NCBI GenBank assembly: GCA_002887195.1
Contig: PJAB01000042.1
Coordinates: 1 to 53,995 of the forward strand
DNA length: 53,995 bases
Source: Chrysochromulina parva
Taxonomy: Eukaryota; Haptophyta; Prymnesiales; Chrysochromulinaceae
Direction: 5' to 3'
Positions within the stretch are counted from its first letter, which is position 1. Each line of letters opens with the position of its first letter. A program made the translations under genes and the position numbers. Under the pieces are notes generated by a model. It had not been told where the DNA came from, did not search any database, and saw nothing but the letters and a program-made list of their open reading frames with translations. Shown here in pieces: positions 8,954 through 18,985 of this stretch.

Positions 8954-11113
8954 CGCAGGGACCTCGCCTGCTGTGCGAAGCATCTTGACCAGCGCCTGCT
9001 TGTCGCGCGGCTCGGTGCGCGAGAAGACCATGTTCTTGTGCGTCAAGGTCAGCAGCTTGACCCGCTCCTCCTCGGCGAGGTTGAAGAAGTCGGCACCCGT
9101 GAAGGAGCGGTTTGCGATGTCCTCGCCCGCCTTGAAGATGCCGATCTCGCGCGCAATCGCCTCCGCCGTCGGCTGCGTGTCGCCGGTGATCATCACGACG
9201 CGAATGCCCGCCGTCTCGCACGCGGCGATGGCGGGGGGCACCTCGGGACGCGCGGGGTCCTTGATGCCGGCCACGCCCACAAACGTCATGCCCTGCTCGA
9301 CATTGATGAACGTGGACGGGTCGACGAGCATCTTATGTGCGGGGTGTGAGTCGCCATCGTACGTGGCGAGCTCACCAACCTCGTCCTTGAAGGCAAGGCC
9401 GATGCAGCGCAGCGGGCGGGCGGCCATCTCCGACACTGTCGCCAGGATGGCCTTGCGATCAGCCGGCTTCAACTCGACGACCTCGCCACTCTTCAGGCGC
9501 ACGTGCGAGCACCGCTCGATGACGCGCTCGGGAGCGCCCTTGACGAAGAGCTTGTTGGCGCCAGCACCCGCCCCGCTGGTGGGGCGGGTGCGCTTGGGCG
9601 AGTTGCGTGGGTTCTTTCCAGACGAGACCGCGTCGCCGGCCGGGGCAGGGGCGAAGCCGCAAAGGGTCGACATGGACTTGCGATCGCGGGAGAACTCGAG
9701 GGTGGCCTGGTGCGGATAGAGTTTCATCCAGTGCTCATTGGCGGCGGAGCACGCCTCGGCGGGATCGGTGGGCTTGGGCACGCCGTCGAGGCCAATCTTC
9801 TCGACGAGCACCTTGAGCGCCGCCTCGGTCGGCTCACCCACGCGCTCATACTTGGTCTCGGCCGCATTGTACCGAATCACCGCTTGGTTGCAGAGCGCGC
9901 AGACCTTGGCGACCTCGGCGAGCTCGGCCGGCGTGAACGTGCCGCTGAGCTCGCCCTGGGGAGCATACGACGTGCCGGTGACGGCAAGCTCGGTCAGCTT
10001 GCCCGCCTTCGTGTCCGGGTAGGCGAGCGACACGACGGTCATCTGGTTGGTCGTGAGAGTACCGGTCTTGTCGGAGCAGATGACGGTGGTGCAGCCGAGG
10101 GTCTCGACCGACGGGAGCTTGCGGATGATGGCGTTGCGCTTGACCATCTTCCGAGTACCGAGGGCGAGGCAGAGGGTGATGACGGCGGGGAGGCCCTCGG
10201 GAATGGCGGCGACACCGAGCGCGACAGCGATCTTGAGGTAGTAGATCAGCCCCTTCCAAAAGCCGCCATGGACGGGATCCGAAAACTGGCGGAAGTTCAT
10301 GACCCAGACAGCGATGCAAATGTAGAAGATCACCTTGGCGAGGAGCTCACCGAAGGCATCGATCTTCTGGCCGAGCGGCGTCTTCTCCTCGTCTTCCGCT
10401 GCCTTCTGCACGTTCGCCTGGATCTTTCCGATCTCGGTGCGCATGCCCGTCGCGGTCACGACGGCAATGCAGTTGCCGTTGGAGACCGTGGTGCCAGAGA
10501 ACATCATATTCTTCTTGTCCTGGATACGCGCCTCTTCGGCCACCGGCTCCGTCGTCTTCATCACCGTCTCAGACTCGCCCGTGAGCGAGCCCTCGTCGGT
10601 ACGGACTGAGGTCGTCTTGAGCTTCATCACACGCACATCCGCTGGCACCTTGTCGCCGACGTTGATGTTCACGACGTCGCCGGGGACGAGCTCGGCGGCA
10701 GGAAGCTCGGGGATGAGGGCGCCGTCGCGGATGCACTGGCACGTGCACTCCTGCAGGCGCTTGAGGGCCTCAAGCGCATTCTCCGCATTGTGCTCCTGCC
10801 ACACACCGACGACCGCATTAAGCACGAGGATGAGCAGGATGACGAACGGCTCGACGAACGCCTCGAGGCCATCGTGGTCCTCGAAGAAGGCGAGGACGAA
10901 GGAGAGGGTGGCGGCGCCAAGCAGGATCTTGACGAGCAGGTCGTCGAACTGCTGCAGCACCAGCTTCCACAGCGGCGTGCCCTCCTCCTGCTCGAGTTCG
11001 TTGGAGCCGTACTCGGCCCTGAGCTTCTCGACCTGCGTAGAGCTCAGGCCCTTGGCGAGTGTGACGTTGTGCGACGCGAGCACAGCGTCCGTGTCCTGCG
11101 ACCAGCTTGGCAT
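7961..11113 (-). CDS. SERCA-type Ca2+-transporting P-type ATPase
   Basis: This single-exon gene encodes a 1050-residue P2A ATPase, the usual SERCA length (about 1000). Order of features: N-terminal cation-transporter domain; TGES of the actuator domain at about 178-181; transmembrane helix 4 with AAIPEGLPA at about 302-310, part of the Ca2+ site; the phosphorylation motif CSDKTGTLT with Asp at about 348; KGAPE for nucleotide binding; [13 protein letters not shown] hinge; and C-terminal helices with [21 protein letters not shown]. It pumps cytosolic Ca2+ into the ER. The chain ends KKTN, a dilysine-type ER retrieval signal, supporting ER residence. The start at 11113 aligns with the family. 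Downstream of the end (7960) is a non-coding gap. Confidence 0.96.
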
Positions 11114-11297
11114 CTCTCAGGCGCTTTTCTACTGTGCAAGATGCGGGGTGGCGAGTGCTTCTCGACGGAAGTGACGTGGCGAGCACGCTGGAATCCCAAA
11201 GCGACGGGATCCAAGAATCATGAAACGCGAGACCAAGTTTGTATGCTCGGTCGATGCCACGTGTCCACGGGCCCCTCACATTTCTTCCCGTCCACAC

Positions 11298-11924
11298 ATG
11301 GACCATCTCCTGGCCGTCCCCCCCATCACGCGCTGTTACCTTCTTGGCGCCATCATAGTCACGGCCTCGTGCTCACTCGAGCTTGTCTCACCCTTTGCTC
11401 TTTACTTCAACCTTCGGCTCGTCGTGTTCCAAGGGCAGCTGTGGCGGCTCTTCACCAACTTCTTCTTCTTCGGGGCGCTAGGCGTGGATTTCCTCTTCCA
11501 CATGTTCTTCCTTGTGCGTTACTGCCGGCTCCTCGAGGAGGGCTCCTTCCGAGGCCGCTCATGCGACTTTGCGCTCATGCTCCTCTTCGGCGGCGCCGCC
11601 ATGTGCACCGCGTCCGCCTTCATCTCGGCGCCACCCTTTCTCGGCTCGTCACTCGCATTCATGATGGTCTACGTTTGGGCGCGCCGCAACGCCGACATGC
11701 GCATGTCCTTTCTCGGGCTGTTCAACTTCCGCGCGCCCTTCCTGCCATGGGTCTTGCTCGGTTTCTCTGTGCTCCTTGGCAACTCGCCATCTGTGGATGT
11801 GATGGGCATCGCCGTTGGTCACCTGTACTTCTTCCTGGACGACGTGTTTCCACACACGCGCGGCGGGCGCGGCTGCCGGCCACTGAGATCCCCCGCCTGG
11901 CTTCTGCGCTTGGCCCGCAGTTAG
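11298..11924 (+). CDS. Derlin family ER membrane protein
   Basis: The 208-residue product begins MDHLLAVPPITRCYLLG and contains the derlin signatures: PPITR near the N-terminus, FNLRLVVFQGQLWRLFTNF, an ERLEEGSF-like CRLLEEGSFRGRSCDF, YVWARRN, LPWVLLGF and the GHLYFFLDDVFP block. Hydrophobic segments fit four to six membrane passes. Derlins are rhomboid pseudoproteases that assist retrotranslocation in ER-associated degradation; in algae with complex plastids a second copy acts in plastid protein import, so either site is possible. The ATG at 11298 gives the usual start; an open frame extends to 11220. It diverges from the SERCA gene with 184 bp between starts. Confidence 0.9.
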   Translation: MDHLLAVPPITRCYLLGAIIVTASCSLELVSPFALYFNLRLVVFQGQLWRLFTNFFFFGALGVDFLFHMFFLVRYCRLLEEGSFRGRSCDFALMLLFGGAAMCTASAFISAPPFLGSSLAFMMVYVWARRNADMRMSFLGLFNFRAPFLPWVLLGFSVLLGNSPSVDVMGIAVGHLYFFLDDVFPHTRGGRGCRPLRSPAWLLRLARS

Positions 11925-12242
11925 GCTTTTAGGAGATAGGCTTAGTCAGACTACGCCCGGTACGTGGCGGTAACGCGCGCGGCGCGTGGGGCGATCGGCG
12001 CTTTTTATTTCTCTAACATTGATTGTACCAAGGGTCTCTCGGGATTAACTGCGCGAATATATGCATTTACCTGCCCTATTGAGCCGTACTGTAGTACGAC
12101 TGCTACTCTTGGGAACTTATGTGACTCTGCGATCGAGCTTGTTACTCTAATCTGAGGCTGTTTTTCTAATCTTGGCGGTGAGGCCAGGTGGCAGCGAGCG
12201 CCCGGTGGCGCCCCATTGTCCGGCGCCGCCCTCGCGGGGCAC
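11925..12242. other. Intergenic between convergent genes
   Basis: About 318 bp, AT-richer near 12000-12160. No coding or RNA feature was recognised; it presumably holds the two 3' ends. Confidence 0.5.
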
Positions 12243-13835
12243 TCAATCGGGCACCCACACGTTGGCTCGAAAGAGGGCGCCCTGGCGCGTCTCCGGCCAT
12301 CGGGCTGGTCCCGCCACGTGGACGGCGTAGCTCGGGTGCGGCGCGAGCGCGTGATGGACTTGCTGCTCGGTGAGGCACCGGCGTAGCGTCAGACCCTTCA
12401 CATCGGTCATTGCACTCTCGCCGCTCACAAAGAGCTGCCCGGACTCCTCGGTGCCGGGCGGCGCGCAATCGAGGATCGAGTGCGCTGCCCCTGCCGCCGA
12501 CGTGATCGTCACGCGGTTGCCATTGAGCTCGAGAGCAGATTGCCCATCGCCCGCGTATGTGCCCGGAGCGAGCGTCACGACCGCGTGCTTGTCGGAATGC
12601 GGATCGAGTTGCCGCCCGCTTAGGTGCTGCCAGCATTGGAGCGCGAGGGCTTGCCGGAGCGTCGCGCACGGCGCGGCCGCGTGCCCGCATCCCTCCGCGT
12701 CCGTCCCATTGGGCGCCACCAGAAATTCAAATTGCGCCGCGGCGGGTAGAGGCGGCGCCGGCCCGCGCAGCGTGCACCGGGGCCCAAAGTAGCCTGGAAA
12801 GCATTCGCAGTGGCCCCCGGCGACGCAGACGCCGCGTTCGCACGCGACCGTCGCACAGTCGTCCTCGTCGTTCAGCGGCGCCGCGAGCGTCGCCCCCCCA
12901 CCTATGCGCATCTCCGCCAGCTCGGGGGGGTAGAAGTCTAATTCCCCACACTCGGCCACGTGAGCTTGCACTATTGGGCCGATGCCCCACGTGCGCGCGA
13001 TCGACTCGAGCCAGCAGCGGACCACGTGCGCGCTGAGCACACGCCCGCTCGGCGCGGCGCAGCTTGCCGCCGCGTCCGTCGGGGGCTGCGCGTGCACGAG
13101 GCTCCCTGGCACGTGAAGACCCTCGACTTCCCACTCGCCGGAGCGGTTGGTCAGCAGCGCCGCGCCCAGGTCGCCGTCGCAAAAGGGACCGGCGCGCTCG
13201 CCGGGGCGCGCGCTGAGCTCGGCTTGGAGCAGCTGGCGGCTCGCCACCTGCCACACGCGCGCTGCGCTCGAGCGTCGCACGCCGCCGCCCGAGCCAGACA
13301 GCGACAGTTGGAACTCGGCGCGCTGGTCGAAGCCCGGGTGTGCGCCGAAGCCGACGGCCAAGGGTGCGAGGCCGATGGTGGCCGGTACGCTCGCGAGGCG
13401 CATGGGCGGCACGCACGGCAGCTCGCCGTGCGCGCAGCTCGGGTCCAGCTCGAGCAGCGCCACGTCCCAGCCCTCGCCGCACAGTGCCCGGGTGCACACG
13501 GCTGGGACCGCCCACCATGCCGTGAGCCGCACGGCGATGCGCGTGACACGCGCGACGACGAGGCCCGCCCGAGCGTCGGCGCCGCCGATGAGCCGCACCG
13601 ACGACGCGTCCACAAGCGTGCCGTTGCACTCGCCGCGCACGCACGCCCTCTGCTCGTCCAGCGTGAGCGCCAGCGAGCGCATGAAGCACGAGGCAATGGA
13701 GAGGGCGAGGCGTGCGCTGATGTAAACGGCGCCGCATCGACGACGGCCATCAATTTGCACTACGACGACGGCGTCCAGATCGTGCGCGAGGAAGGGCCCG
13801 GGCACGCCGATGCCCGCCAGCAAGGGCGACAGCAT
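12243..13835 (-). CDS. Secreted pseudo-serine-protease with EGF-like module and pectin-lyase-like C-terminus (5' end uncertain)
   Basis: From the first in-frame ATG (13835) the product has 530 residues, but the frame is open to beyond 14051 without another ATG and a TTCACAG at about 13872 could be an acceptor, so a signal-peptide exon is probably missing. Residues about 1-240 follow the chymotrypsin layout: CGAVYISARLALSIASCF where TAAHC is expected, DVALLEL for the Asp region, and CDGDLGAALL where GDSGGP is expected. The His and Ser positions thus read Ser and Leu, so it should be inactive. Next comes an EGF-like segment (CATVACERGVCVAGGHCECF, then PGYFGPRC), then a region (LVAPNGTDAEGCG, TLAPGTYAG, LELNGNRVTITS) like secreted right-handed beta-helix proteins. 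It is likely an extracellular binding protein. Confidence 0.68.
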   Translation of the reverse strand: MLSPLLAGIGVPGPFLAHDLDAVVVVQIDGRRRCGAVYISARLALSIASCFMRSLALTLDEQRACVRGECNGTLVDASSVRLIGGADARAGLVVARVTRIAVRLTAWWAVPAVCTRALCGEGWDVALLELDPSCAHGELPCVPPMRLASVPATIGLAPLAVGFGAHPGFDQRAEFQLSLSGSGGGVRRSSAARVWQVASRQLLQAELSARPGERAGPFCDGDLGAALLTNRSGEWEVEGLHVPGSLVHAQPPTDAAASCAAPSGRVLSAHVVRCWLESIARTWGIGPIVQAHVAECGELDFYPPELAEMRIGGGATLAAPLNDEDDCATVACERGVCVAGGHCECFPGYFGPRCTLRGPAPPLPAAAQFEFLVAPNGTDAEGCGHAAAPCATLRQALALQCWQHLSGRQLDPHSDKHAVVTLAPGTYAGDGQSALELNGNRVTITSAAGAAHSILDCAPPGTEESGQLFVSGESAMTDVKGLTLRRCLTEQQVHHALAPHPSYAVHVAGPARWPETRQGALFRANVWVPD

Positions 13836-14079
13836 CTCGTTTCCCACGAGGCGGACCTTTTCTCCCGAGTGCACCTGTGAATGTTGGTTGTTGCCACAAA
13901 CGCACGGCGCGAAAGCAATTCTGCCAAAGAATTGTTCGGCTTCGAAGACATTTCCGCTTGTTGCAATTGTGGCGCCAAGCACACAGAGATTTTCCACCGG
14001 CCATGATGATCCTCGGTGGACGCCGTGCCAAAGCACACGTTGCCTTGGCAATGAGCCTCAGTGTCGCCAAGAGACGACA

Positions 14080-16587
14080 ATGAGCCTCAGTCACGAGATC
14101 GAGTACACCGTCACGAAAGCGACCGACGAGGTGGAGGGCCACACGGCAAGCTCACTCGCGACTGGCTCGCGCGGCGGCTGGCTCGCCCACTCCACCTTTG
14201 GCACGGCGTACATCGACGTCTCCTTTGGCACCGAGTTCTCCATACACAGCATGACGCTAGTGGCAGTCGGCTGCTCGCGGCTGGTGGTGACACTCAAGTC
14301 GCGCAAGGGCGAGCGCGACAATTGGATGGGCGGCAGCGCCGCTCTGCGCGGGGCGGGTGCCACGCAGACTGGCTCAGTGGTGTACGACGGCTTGCTGCCA
14401 GGCGAGGAGTGCAAAAAGTACCTCGCGGCGCGCAACACCGGCGATGGGCTGAAGGCGGTCGCGTCGCAGGAGGAGTGGGCAGGCATGCGCATCTCGCTCA
14501 CGCCCGCCACCGGGCACGAGACCTTTGGGCTCAAGAAGCTCACCATCGACCGTCAGCCAACCAAATCCGAAGTCGAGGCGCGCCGCGCTGCGATCGCGAA
14601 GCAAGCAGCGGAGACGGCCCAGAAGGCGGCGGCGACGGCGGCAGCGACGGCAGCGGCGGCCTCTGCCCCCGCTTTCGCGTCGACCTCCGTCCCTCTGCCG
14701 CCGGCTATGCGCCCGCCCGTGAACGCGAGCGCGCAGGCGGGCGGCGTGGGCGGCCTGAGACGATCAGCGTGCGCGTGCGGCAAGCCGGGATGCAACGGAT
14801 GCGGCGGCGAGGGCAAGGTGCGCTGCAAAGCGCACTCGCTCCTCACCTGCCTCAAGATCTCGAAGGCCGCTGGCTCGAAGGATCGCCTGTTTTGGGCATG
14901 CCCCCTCATACGCAAGCCGGGCAGCCTGCCGGCGTGCGGCTTTGTGTGCTGGGGCGACGAGGGGATCGGACACGTGGCGACGGTTGAGAAGGTCGTCGAG
15001 CTGCCCGAGGAAGAGGACGAGCAGCGCGCTAGCGCGCCCTTCCCCGCCGCCGCTGCCACGAAGCCAACGAGCGCGCCGGTCAGCTCCACGGCCGCCTGTG
15101 CACCACTTGCTGCCTCCGCCTCCGCCTCCGCCAGCAGCAGCGGCAGCGGTAGCGGCGGCGGCGGCGGTACGCGGCACGCGGCGGTCACCATGGAGGCAGT
15201 CTTGTCGTCGTACCAGGCGAAGCTGCAGGCAATGAGCGTCAAGGAGCTCAAGGCAGAGGGCACGAAGCGTAACGTCGACCTGAGCGGCTGCCTCGAGAAG
15301 AGCGATCTGGTCGTGCACCTCAGCGCCGCGTATGCCGCGGCCAAAGCCGATAAGCTCGCAGCGTATGCCGCAGCCAAGGCTAAGAAGCGAGCTCTCGAGG
15401 CGAAGGCGGCGGAGGCGAAGGCGAAGGCGGCGGAGGCGAAGGCGGCGGAAGTGGCGCGAGAGGGGGGCAGCGCAAGCGGAGGGTCGTCCATGGCCGCCGC
15501 CTCCTCGTCCGGGGCCGCCTCCTCGTCGTCGCCCCTCACCCAGCCGGCGATGCCCAAGACGGCGAGTCGCGGGGGCAGCGCTCTGTGCAAGCGCTCCCAC
15601 GCCGCGTCGACCTCCACCGACGGCGACGGCAGCTGGAGCAGCGGCGGGGCGGCGGCGGGCGCTCGCGGAGCCGCGGACGGCGCCGGCGCATCGTCATCGT
15701 CGTCCAAGCGCCCCACGCCCCCGCCGCCGTCATCCGCCACCTCCGCCTCGGCGTCGTCGTCGTCGCGCAAGGCGGATGCTTGGCTCGGAGTGGCAGAGAA
15801 GAGCTCTGGTGATGAGGATGAAGACGATGAGGACGAAGAGGACGAGGCGGCTGCGGCGGCATCTGCCTTGCGACGGCGGACGTGGGCCGCCGCAGATGCC
15901 GCGGGCGGCGGGCGCGCGGCACGCGCCAGCAAGGCGAGTGGCAGCACGCGTGGCGTCAGCGCCCGAGGCGGCGCCGGCGTCGACGTCGGCGGCGCGGACA
16001 TGTGGCGCGACAAGCGCGGCAACATCGTCGCCCCGCCCGCTGGGCTCGCGGGTGGATCCGAAGACGACCCAATGGCCATCGACGAGGGCGACGAGGACAC
16101 GGCGGCGGCGGCGGCAGCCGAGGCGCGTCGGCGTGCGCAGCAGGAGGCCGCCGAGCGAGCAGCCGAGGAGGCAGCTGACGACAGCGTGACTGAGGAGGAG
16201 GACGACAAGGCCGAGGCGGAGAGCGCGCGGCAGCCGGCGCCGCTGCTGTGGCCGCCCGGGCTGACTCGATGCCCCTTTGATGTGCGCTGCCCGCTGCGAC
16301 CGCACGGCTGCCTGCGCGGCAACCCCACACATCTACTCAAGGAGTCACACACCGTCGAGCACGTACGGCGCCAAGCGCGCAAGGTGGACTGGGCCCATCC
16401 TTTTGGACCGCTCTACCGGCTCGTCAGGGATGCCGGCCTGCCGCACGCGCACTGCACCACGAAGGACGCATGCCTGCGGGCGCTCGACACGGCGCTTGAC
16501 GCCTTTGAGGTGGCGGGCGCTCGACACGGCGTGCCGTCGGCAACCGCGGGGGACTATGCAGCGATGGCGCCAGAGCCGGTCGACTGA
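14080..16587 (+). CDS. Putative DNA-repair scaffold: XRCC1-N-like, GRF zinc finger, SAP-like, PBZ-like
   Basis: The product has 835 residues. About 1-160: a beta-sandwich like the XRCC1 N-terminal domain (GTAYIDVSFGTEFSIHSMTL, closing HETFGLKKLTIDR). About 229-297: a Cys/His cluster (CKAH...DRLFWACP...CGFVCWGDEG) matching the GRF zinc finger, which binds single-stranded nucleic acid. About 370-425: AMSVKELKAEGTKRNVDLSG and CLEKSDLVVHL, like a SAP-type helix-turn-helix. About 430-725: Ala/Ser/Glu low complexity with acidic runs. About 728-760: TRCPFDVRCPL...NPTHLLKESHTVEH, close to the PBZ poly(ADP-ribose)-binding finger. The set suggests a nuclear single-strand-break or ADP-ribose-linked repair factor. 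GRF is the surest call; the rest are by-eye matches. The start is a clean ATG; the gene diverges from the pseudo-protease. Confidence 0.7.
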   Translation: MSLSHEIEYTVTKATDEVEGHTASSLATGSRGGWLAHSTFGTAYIDVSFGTEFSIHSMTLVAVGCSRLVVTLKSRKGERDNWMGGSAALRGAGATQTGSVVYDGLLPGEECKKYLAARNTGDGLKAVASQEEWAGMRISLTPATGHETFGLKKLTIDRQPTKSEVEARRAAIAKQAAETAQKAAATAAATAAAASAPAFASTSVPLPPAMRPPVNASAQAGGVGGLRRSACACGKPGCNGCGGEGKVRCKAHSLLTCLKISKAAGSKDRLFWACPLIRKPGSLPACGFVCWGDEGIGHVATVEKVVELPEEEDEQRASAPFPAAAATKPTSAPVSSTAACAPLAASASASASSSGSGSGGGGGTRHAAVTMEAVLSSYQAKLQAMSVKELKAEGTKRNVDLSGCLEKSDLVVHLSAAYAAAKADKLAAYAAAKAKKRALEAKAAEAKAKAAEAKAAEVAREGGSASGGSSMAAASSSGAASSSSPLTQPAMPKTASRGGSALCKRSHAASTSTDGDGSWSSGGAAAGARGAADGAGASSSSSKRPTPPPPSSATSASASSSSRKADAWLGVAEKSSGDEDEDDEDEEDEAAAAASALRRRTWAAADAAGGGRAARASKASGSTRGVSARGGAGVDVGGADMWRDKRGNIVAPPAGLAGGSEDDPMAIDEGDEDTAAAAAAEARRRAQQEAAERAAEEAADDSVTEEEDDKAEAESARQPAPLLWPPGLTRCPFDVRCPLRPHGCLRGNPTHLLKESHTVEHVRRQARKVDWAHPFGPLYRLVRDAGLPHAHCTTKDACLRALDTALDAFEVAGARHGVPSATAGDYAAMAPEPVD

Positions 16588-17035
16588 CGCGAGGCTCCGC
16601 GGGGGCCCGCCAGCCGCGTTCCCATGAGAGCAGCGGTGCTGACGGCTCTCGCGATGTTGTGGGGCCGCCCGTGGGGCGCGTCGGCCGTCGGGGTTAGAGC
16701 GCCGTTAACGGCGCGTTACGTCTTGTCTCGCATTTGTGCTGTGTAGGTCTCGTCTCGTCCGTCTGACGTCTCCGGTCGCTCTAGTTCGTTCGCGAGGCCG
16801 TCCGCATCGGTCCCATCTGGTGCATGCCGCTGCGCTAAGGTTGAAGGTAAATACATAAATCGCGGTGACACTAAGCGCGCTGGGCCGCGCTCTGCAAATA
16901 TGGTATATGCTAACGTAACCATGACGGCTATACGTACGAACCGCGTCGCGATCCGTGTGAGAAAATTGTGTGCTGCACGCCCGTTGAACTGTGTGCACAT
17001 GTACGTATTTCGGCGGCATGTACTCACCGCAGCGC
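16588..17035. other. Intergenic between convergent genes
   Basis: 448 bp with several short minus-strand frames that show no motif. Nothing recognised. Confidence 0.45.
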
Positions 17036-17737
17036 TCACCACAGCTGCTGGCGCGGCGTCGAGCCGACGACGTAGGTTTTGGGGTTCTGGGCGCTCCTGA
17101 GCTTGAGGGCGGGCGACATGCGCTCTTCGCCTTCAAGCTCTTTAGCCTGAACAACGGCGGCGGCGATCTCATGCGGCGTCCACCGCCGCGTCTCGCCGTC
17201 CCCCCCAAAGTACTCGCGCGCATCCGGCATCTTCCGCCGCAGACATTCCTTGGCGCGCGCCTCCATGAACGCAAGCTGCTTCGGGCGCGGGTCGAGCATG
17301 GGAAAGCACTGGAAGAGAGTGTGCGAGGGCGGCGCCTCGAGCATCATTTTTTGCGCCAAATCGTAGTACGCGTTCGCCGCCTCGAAGTGGCCGAGGTGGT
17401 GGCAGCACGTCGCGAGGTTGTGCATGATGCATGCGTGCGTGTCCGCGTCGATGACGCGCACACCACCTGAGACGCGGCTGGCGGCATCGATGTACGCGAG
17501 AGCGTCGATCATCTCCTCGAGAGCGTGCATCCACCATTGCGCCTTGCCGTAGATGAGGCCATGCGCGAGGCTCTTTTCGAGGGCCTCCTCATTCTTGCCC
17601 ACGAAGTAGTTGATGCGCGAGACGATGGTGCTCCGCAAGGTCTCCTCAGTGAAGACTATCGGGCTCTCCTTTATGAGCAACGGCGCCGACGGTGGCTTTA
17701 TTACGATGTTGAGTTTCGGGGGCGAAGGACGGTCCAT
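17036..17737 (-). CDS. Conserved-looking protein of unknown function, possible TPR-like helices
   Basis: The ATG at 17737 gives 233 residues, MDRPSPPKLNIVIK..., ending ...YVVGSTPRQQLW. The centre is helical: ALEEMIDALAYIDAASRV, HNLATCCHHLGHFEAANAYY and DLAQKMMLEAPP have the spacing of tetratricopeptide helices. The rest has no motif I recognise. The frame is open far upstream (to 18565), but that part lies antisense to the secreted protein at 18002-18985 and is judged a shadow. Composition (mixed helices, few low-complexity runs) favours a real gene. Function unknown; a flagellar role is possible but not shown. Confidence 0.62.
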   Translation of the reverse strand: MDRPSPPKLNIVIKPPSAPLLIKESPIVFTEETLRSTIVSRINYFVGKNEEALEKSLAHGLIYGKAQWWMHALEEMIDALAYIDAASRVSGGVRVIDADTHACIMHNLATCCHHLGHFEAANAYYDLAQKMMLEAPPSHTLFQCFPMLDPRPKQLAFMEARAKECLRRKMPDAREYFGGDGETRRWTPHEIAAAVVQAKELEGEERMSPALKLRSAQNPKTYVVGSTPRQQLW

Positions 17738-18001
17738 GGAGCCGCAGCTGAGTGCAGGTACACCGTCTGCCTGGTCAGCAACACCCCGATTCCGGTGCCG
17801 GGTGGAGGGCTCGCTGCAGGGTGCAGGTGCGCACAAGCTGCTCCAAATAAAGTTTTTTGAAAATCGGATATATTTATCGGAGACTCCGCGTAGGAAGAAT
17901 GAGTACAGAACGTTATGAGTTACGGTTGCAGGTTGAGGAAACGGTTGAGGCGGTTGCAAGAAGATGCAAGAGCATTTTGCATCTATTCCCCTCGCTTCGC
18001 A

Positions 18002-18985
18002 ATGCTCCCCTTCGTCATCTCGCTCCTGCCCGCTGTGAACCCAGGCCACGCGCGCAACATCACCGTATACCACGTCAACGAGCACAAGTTCGGCGCCATC
18101 CCATTGAATATGAACACAGCCGACGTCATCGGGGATCTCTTCTTTGATCTTCTCGAGGTGTTCATCGCGCCGCTCGCGTGCGCCAACCAGACGGGCCCGC
18201 CGAAACCAGGTCCCAACCCGTGTGCGAATCCGGAAGCCGTCGGCGCGGACCTGATGGTCAACAAGCTCACGCTTGAGATCGACGAGCGATACTCTGGCTA
18301 TGCCGCGTGCAACGTGGGCATCAACGGCTCGGATCCCTTTGGCCATCCGTGCAAGTCGGACACATACTGCTGCTTTTGCCACGTGAACGGCTCGATGAAG
18401 GAGGATGCGCCGTGCAACGCGACGCTCGGCTACGAGAATGTGTACGAGCAGTTCGGCCAGTGGATCACGCCCGGAGGTTGCAAGCCAAGCCCGTTTCAGC
18501 CGCATCCGAGACCGTCCGATTGCTACGCGGCCGCTGCGTTCACCAAGCTCAACGAGGTAAATCACGGCTCGTGGTACTCATCGCTCGACCTGGGCTACTG
18601 CGGCTCGCCTGGCTCGGCATGCACGTGGCGCGTCGTCTCCGTCGACAAGATTGTCCAGCGCTCATGCCACGCCACCGTCTTTGGCGCCGCCGTTCAGAAG
18701 AATGGCGACCCTGGGTGCCTCTTGGGCTGTGGAAGCCAAGCGACGAACGTCTCGTCGCCGTGCTACGTCGACTGCTTCTACAAGGCGGCGCTGGGGCCCG
18801 AGTCGGGCACTGTCGGCGGCGCCATCGCTGGCATGAGCCTCGATGAACTCCAAGCGGCGTGGCGACTCCCCTTCTCGCCGGAGAGTGAGGGCGGCTGCCC
18901 TGCCCAGCCCGAGTGGTCGCCCTGGTTTGAGCGGCGGCCGGCGGCGCCTGTCGGGGCGACCAACGAACCCGTTGCTCATGATTGA
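18002..18985 (+). CDS. Secreted Cys-rich glycoprotein of unknown function
   Basis: The ATG at 18002 gives 327 residues with a signal peptide (MLPFVISLLPAVNPGHA). The mature part has about 25 Cys and several N-x-S/T sites (NIT, NQT, NGS, NAT, NVS), suggesting a disulfide-rich, glycosylated extracellular or vacuolar protein. Distinct segments include TYCCFCHVNGSMKED, WYSSLDLGYCGSPGSAC, and SSPCYVDCFYKAALG. I do not recognise the family. The frame opens earlier (ATG at 17915), but the extra residues are Arg-rich and would mask the signal peptide. It runs convergently to the next minus-strand gene only far downstream. Confidence 0.72.
   Translation: MLPFVISLLPAVNPGHARNITVYHVNEHKFGAIPLNMNTADVIGDLFFDLLEVFIAPLACANQTGPPKPGPNPCANPEAVGADLMVNKLTLEIDERYSGYAACNVGINGSDPFGHPCKSDTYCCFCHVNGSMKEDAPCNATLGYENVYEQFGQWITPGGCKPSPFQPHPRPSDCYAAAAFTKLNEVNHGSWYSSLDLGYCGSPGSACTWRVVSVDKIVQRSCHATVFGAAVQKNGDPGCLLGCGSQATNVSSPCYVDCFYKAALGPESGTVGGAIAGMSLDELQAAWRLPFSPESEGGCPAQPEWSPWFERRPAAPVGATNEPVAHD

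Noticed and set aside
14553..16382. 609-codon minus-strand open frame
   Set aside because: It lies wholly antisense to the repair-scaffold gene, is a Ser/Ala/Arg-rich shadow of GC-biased codons, and has no domain.
17738..18565. Upstream extension of the minus-strand unknown gene
   Set aside because: Antisense to the signal-peptide-bearing Cys-rich gene, with unrelated composition.
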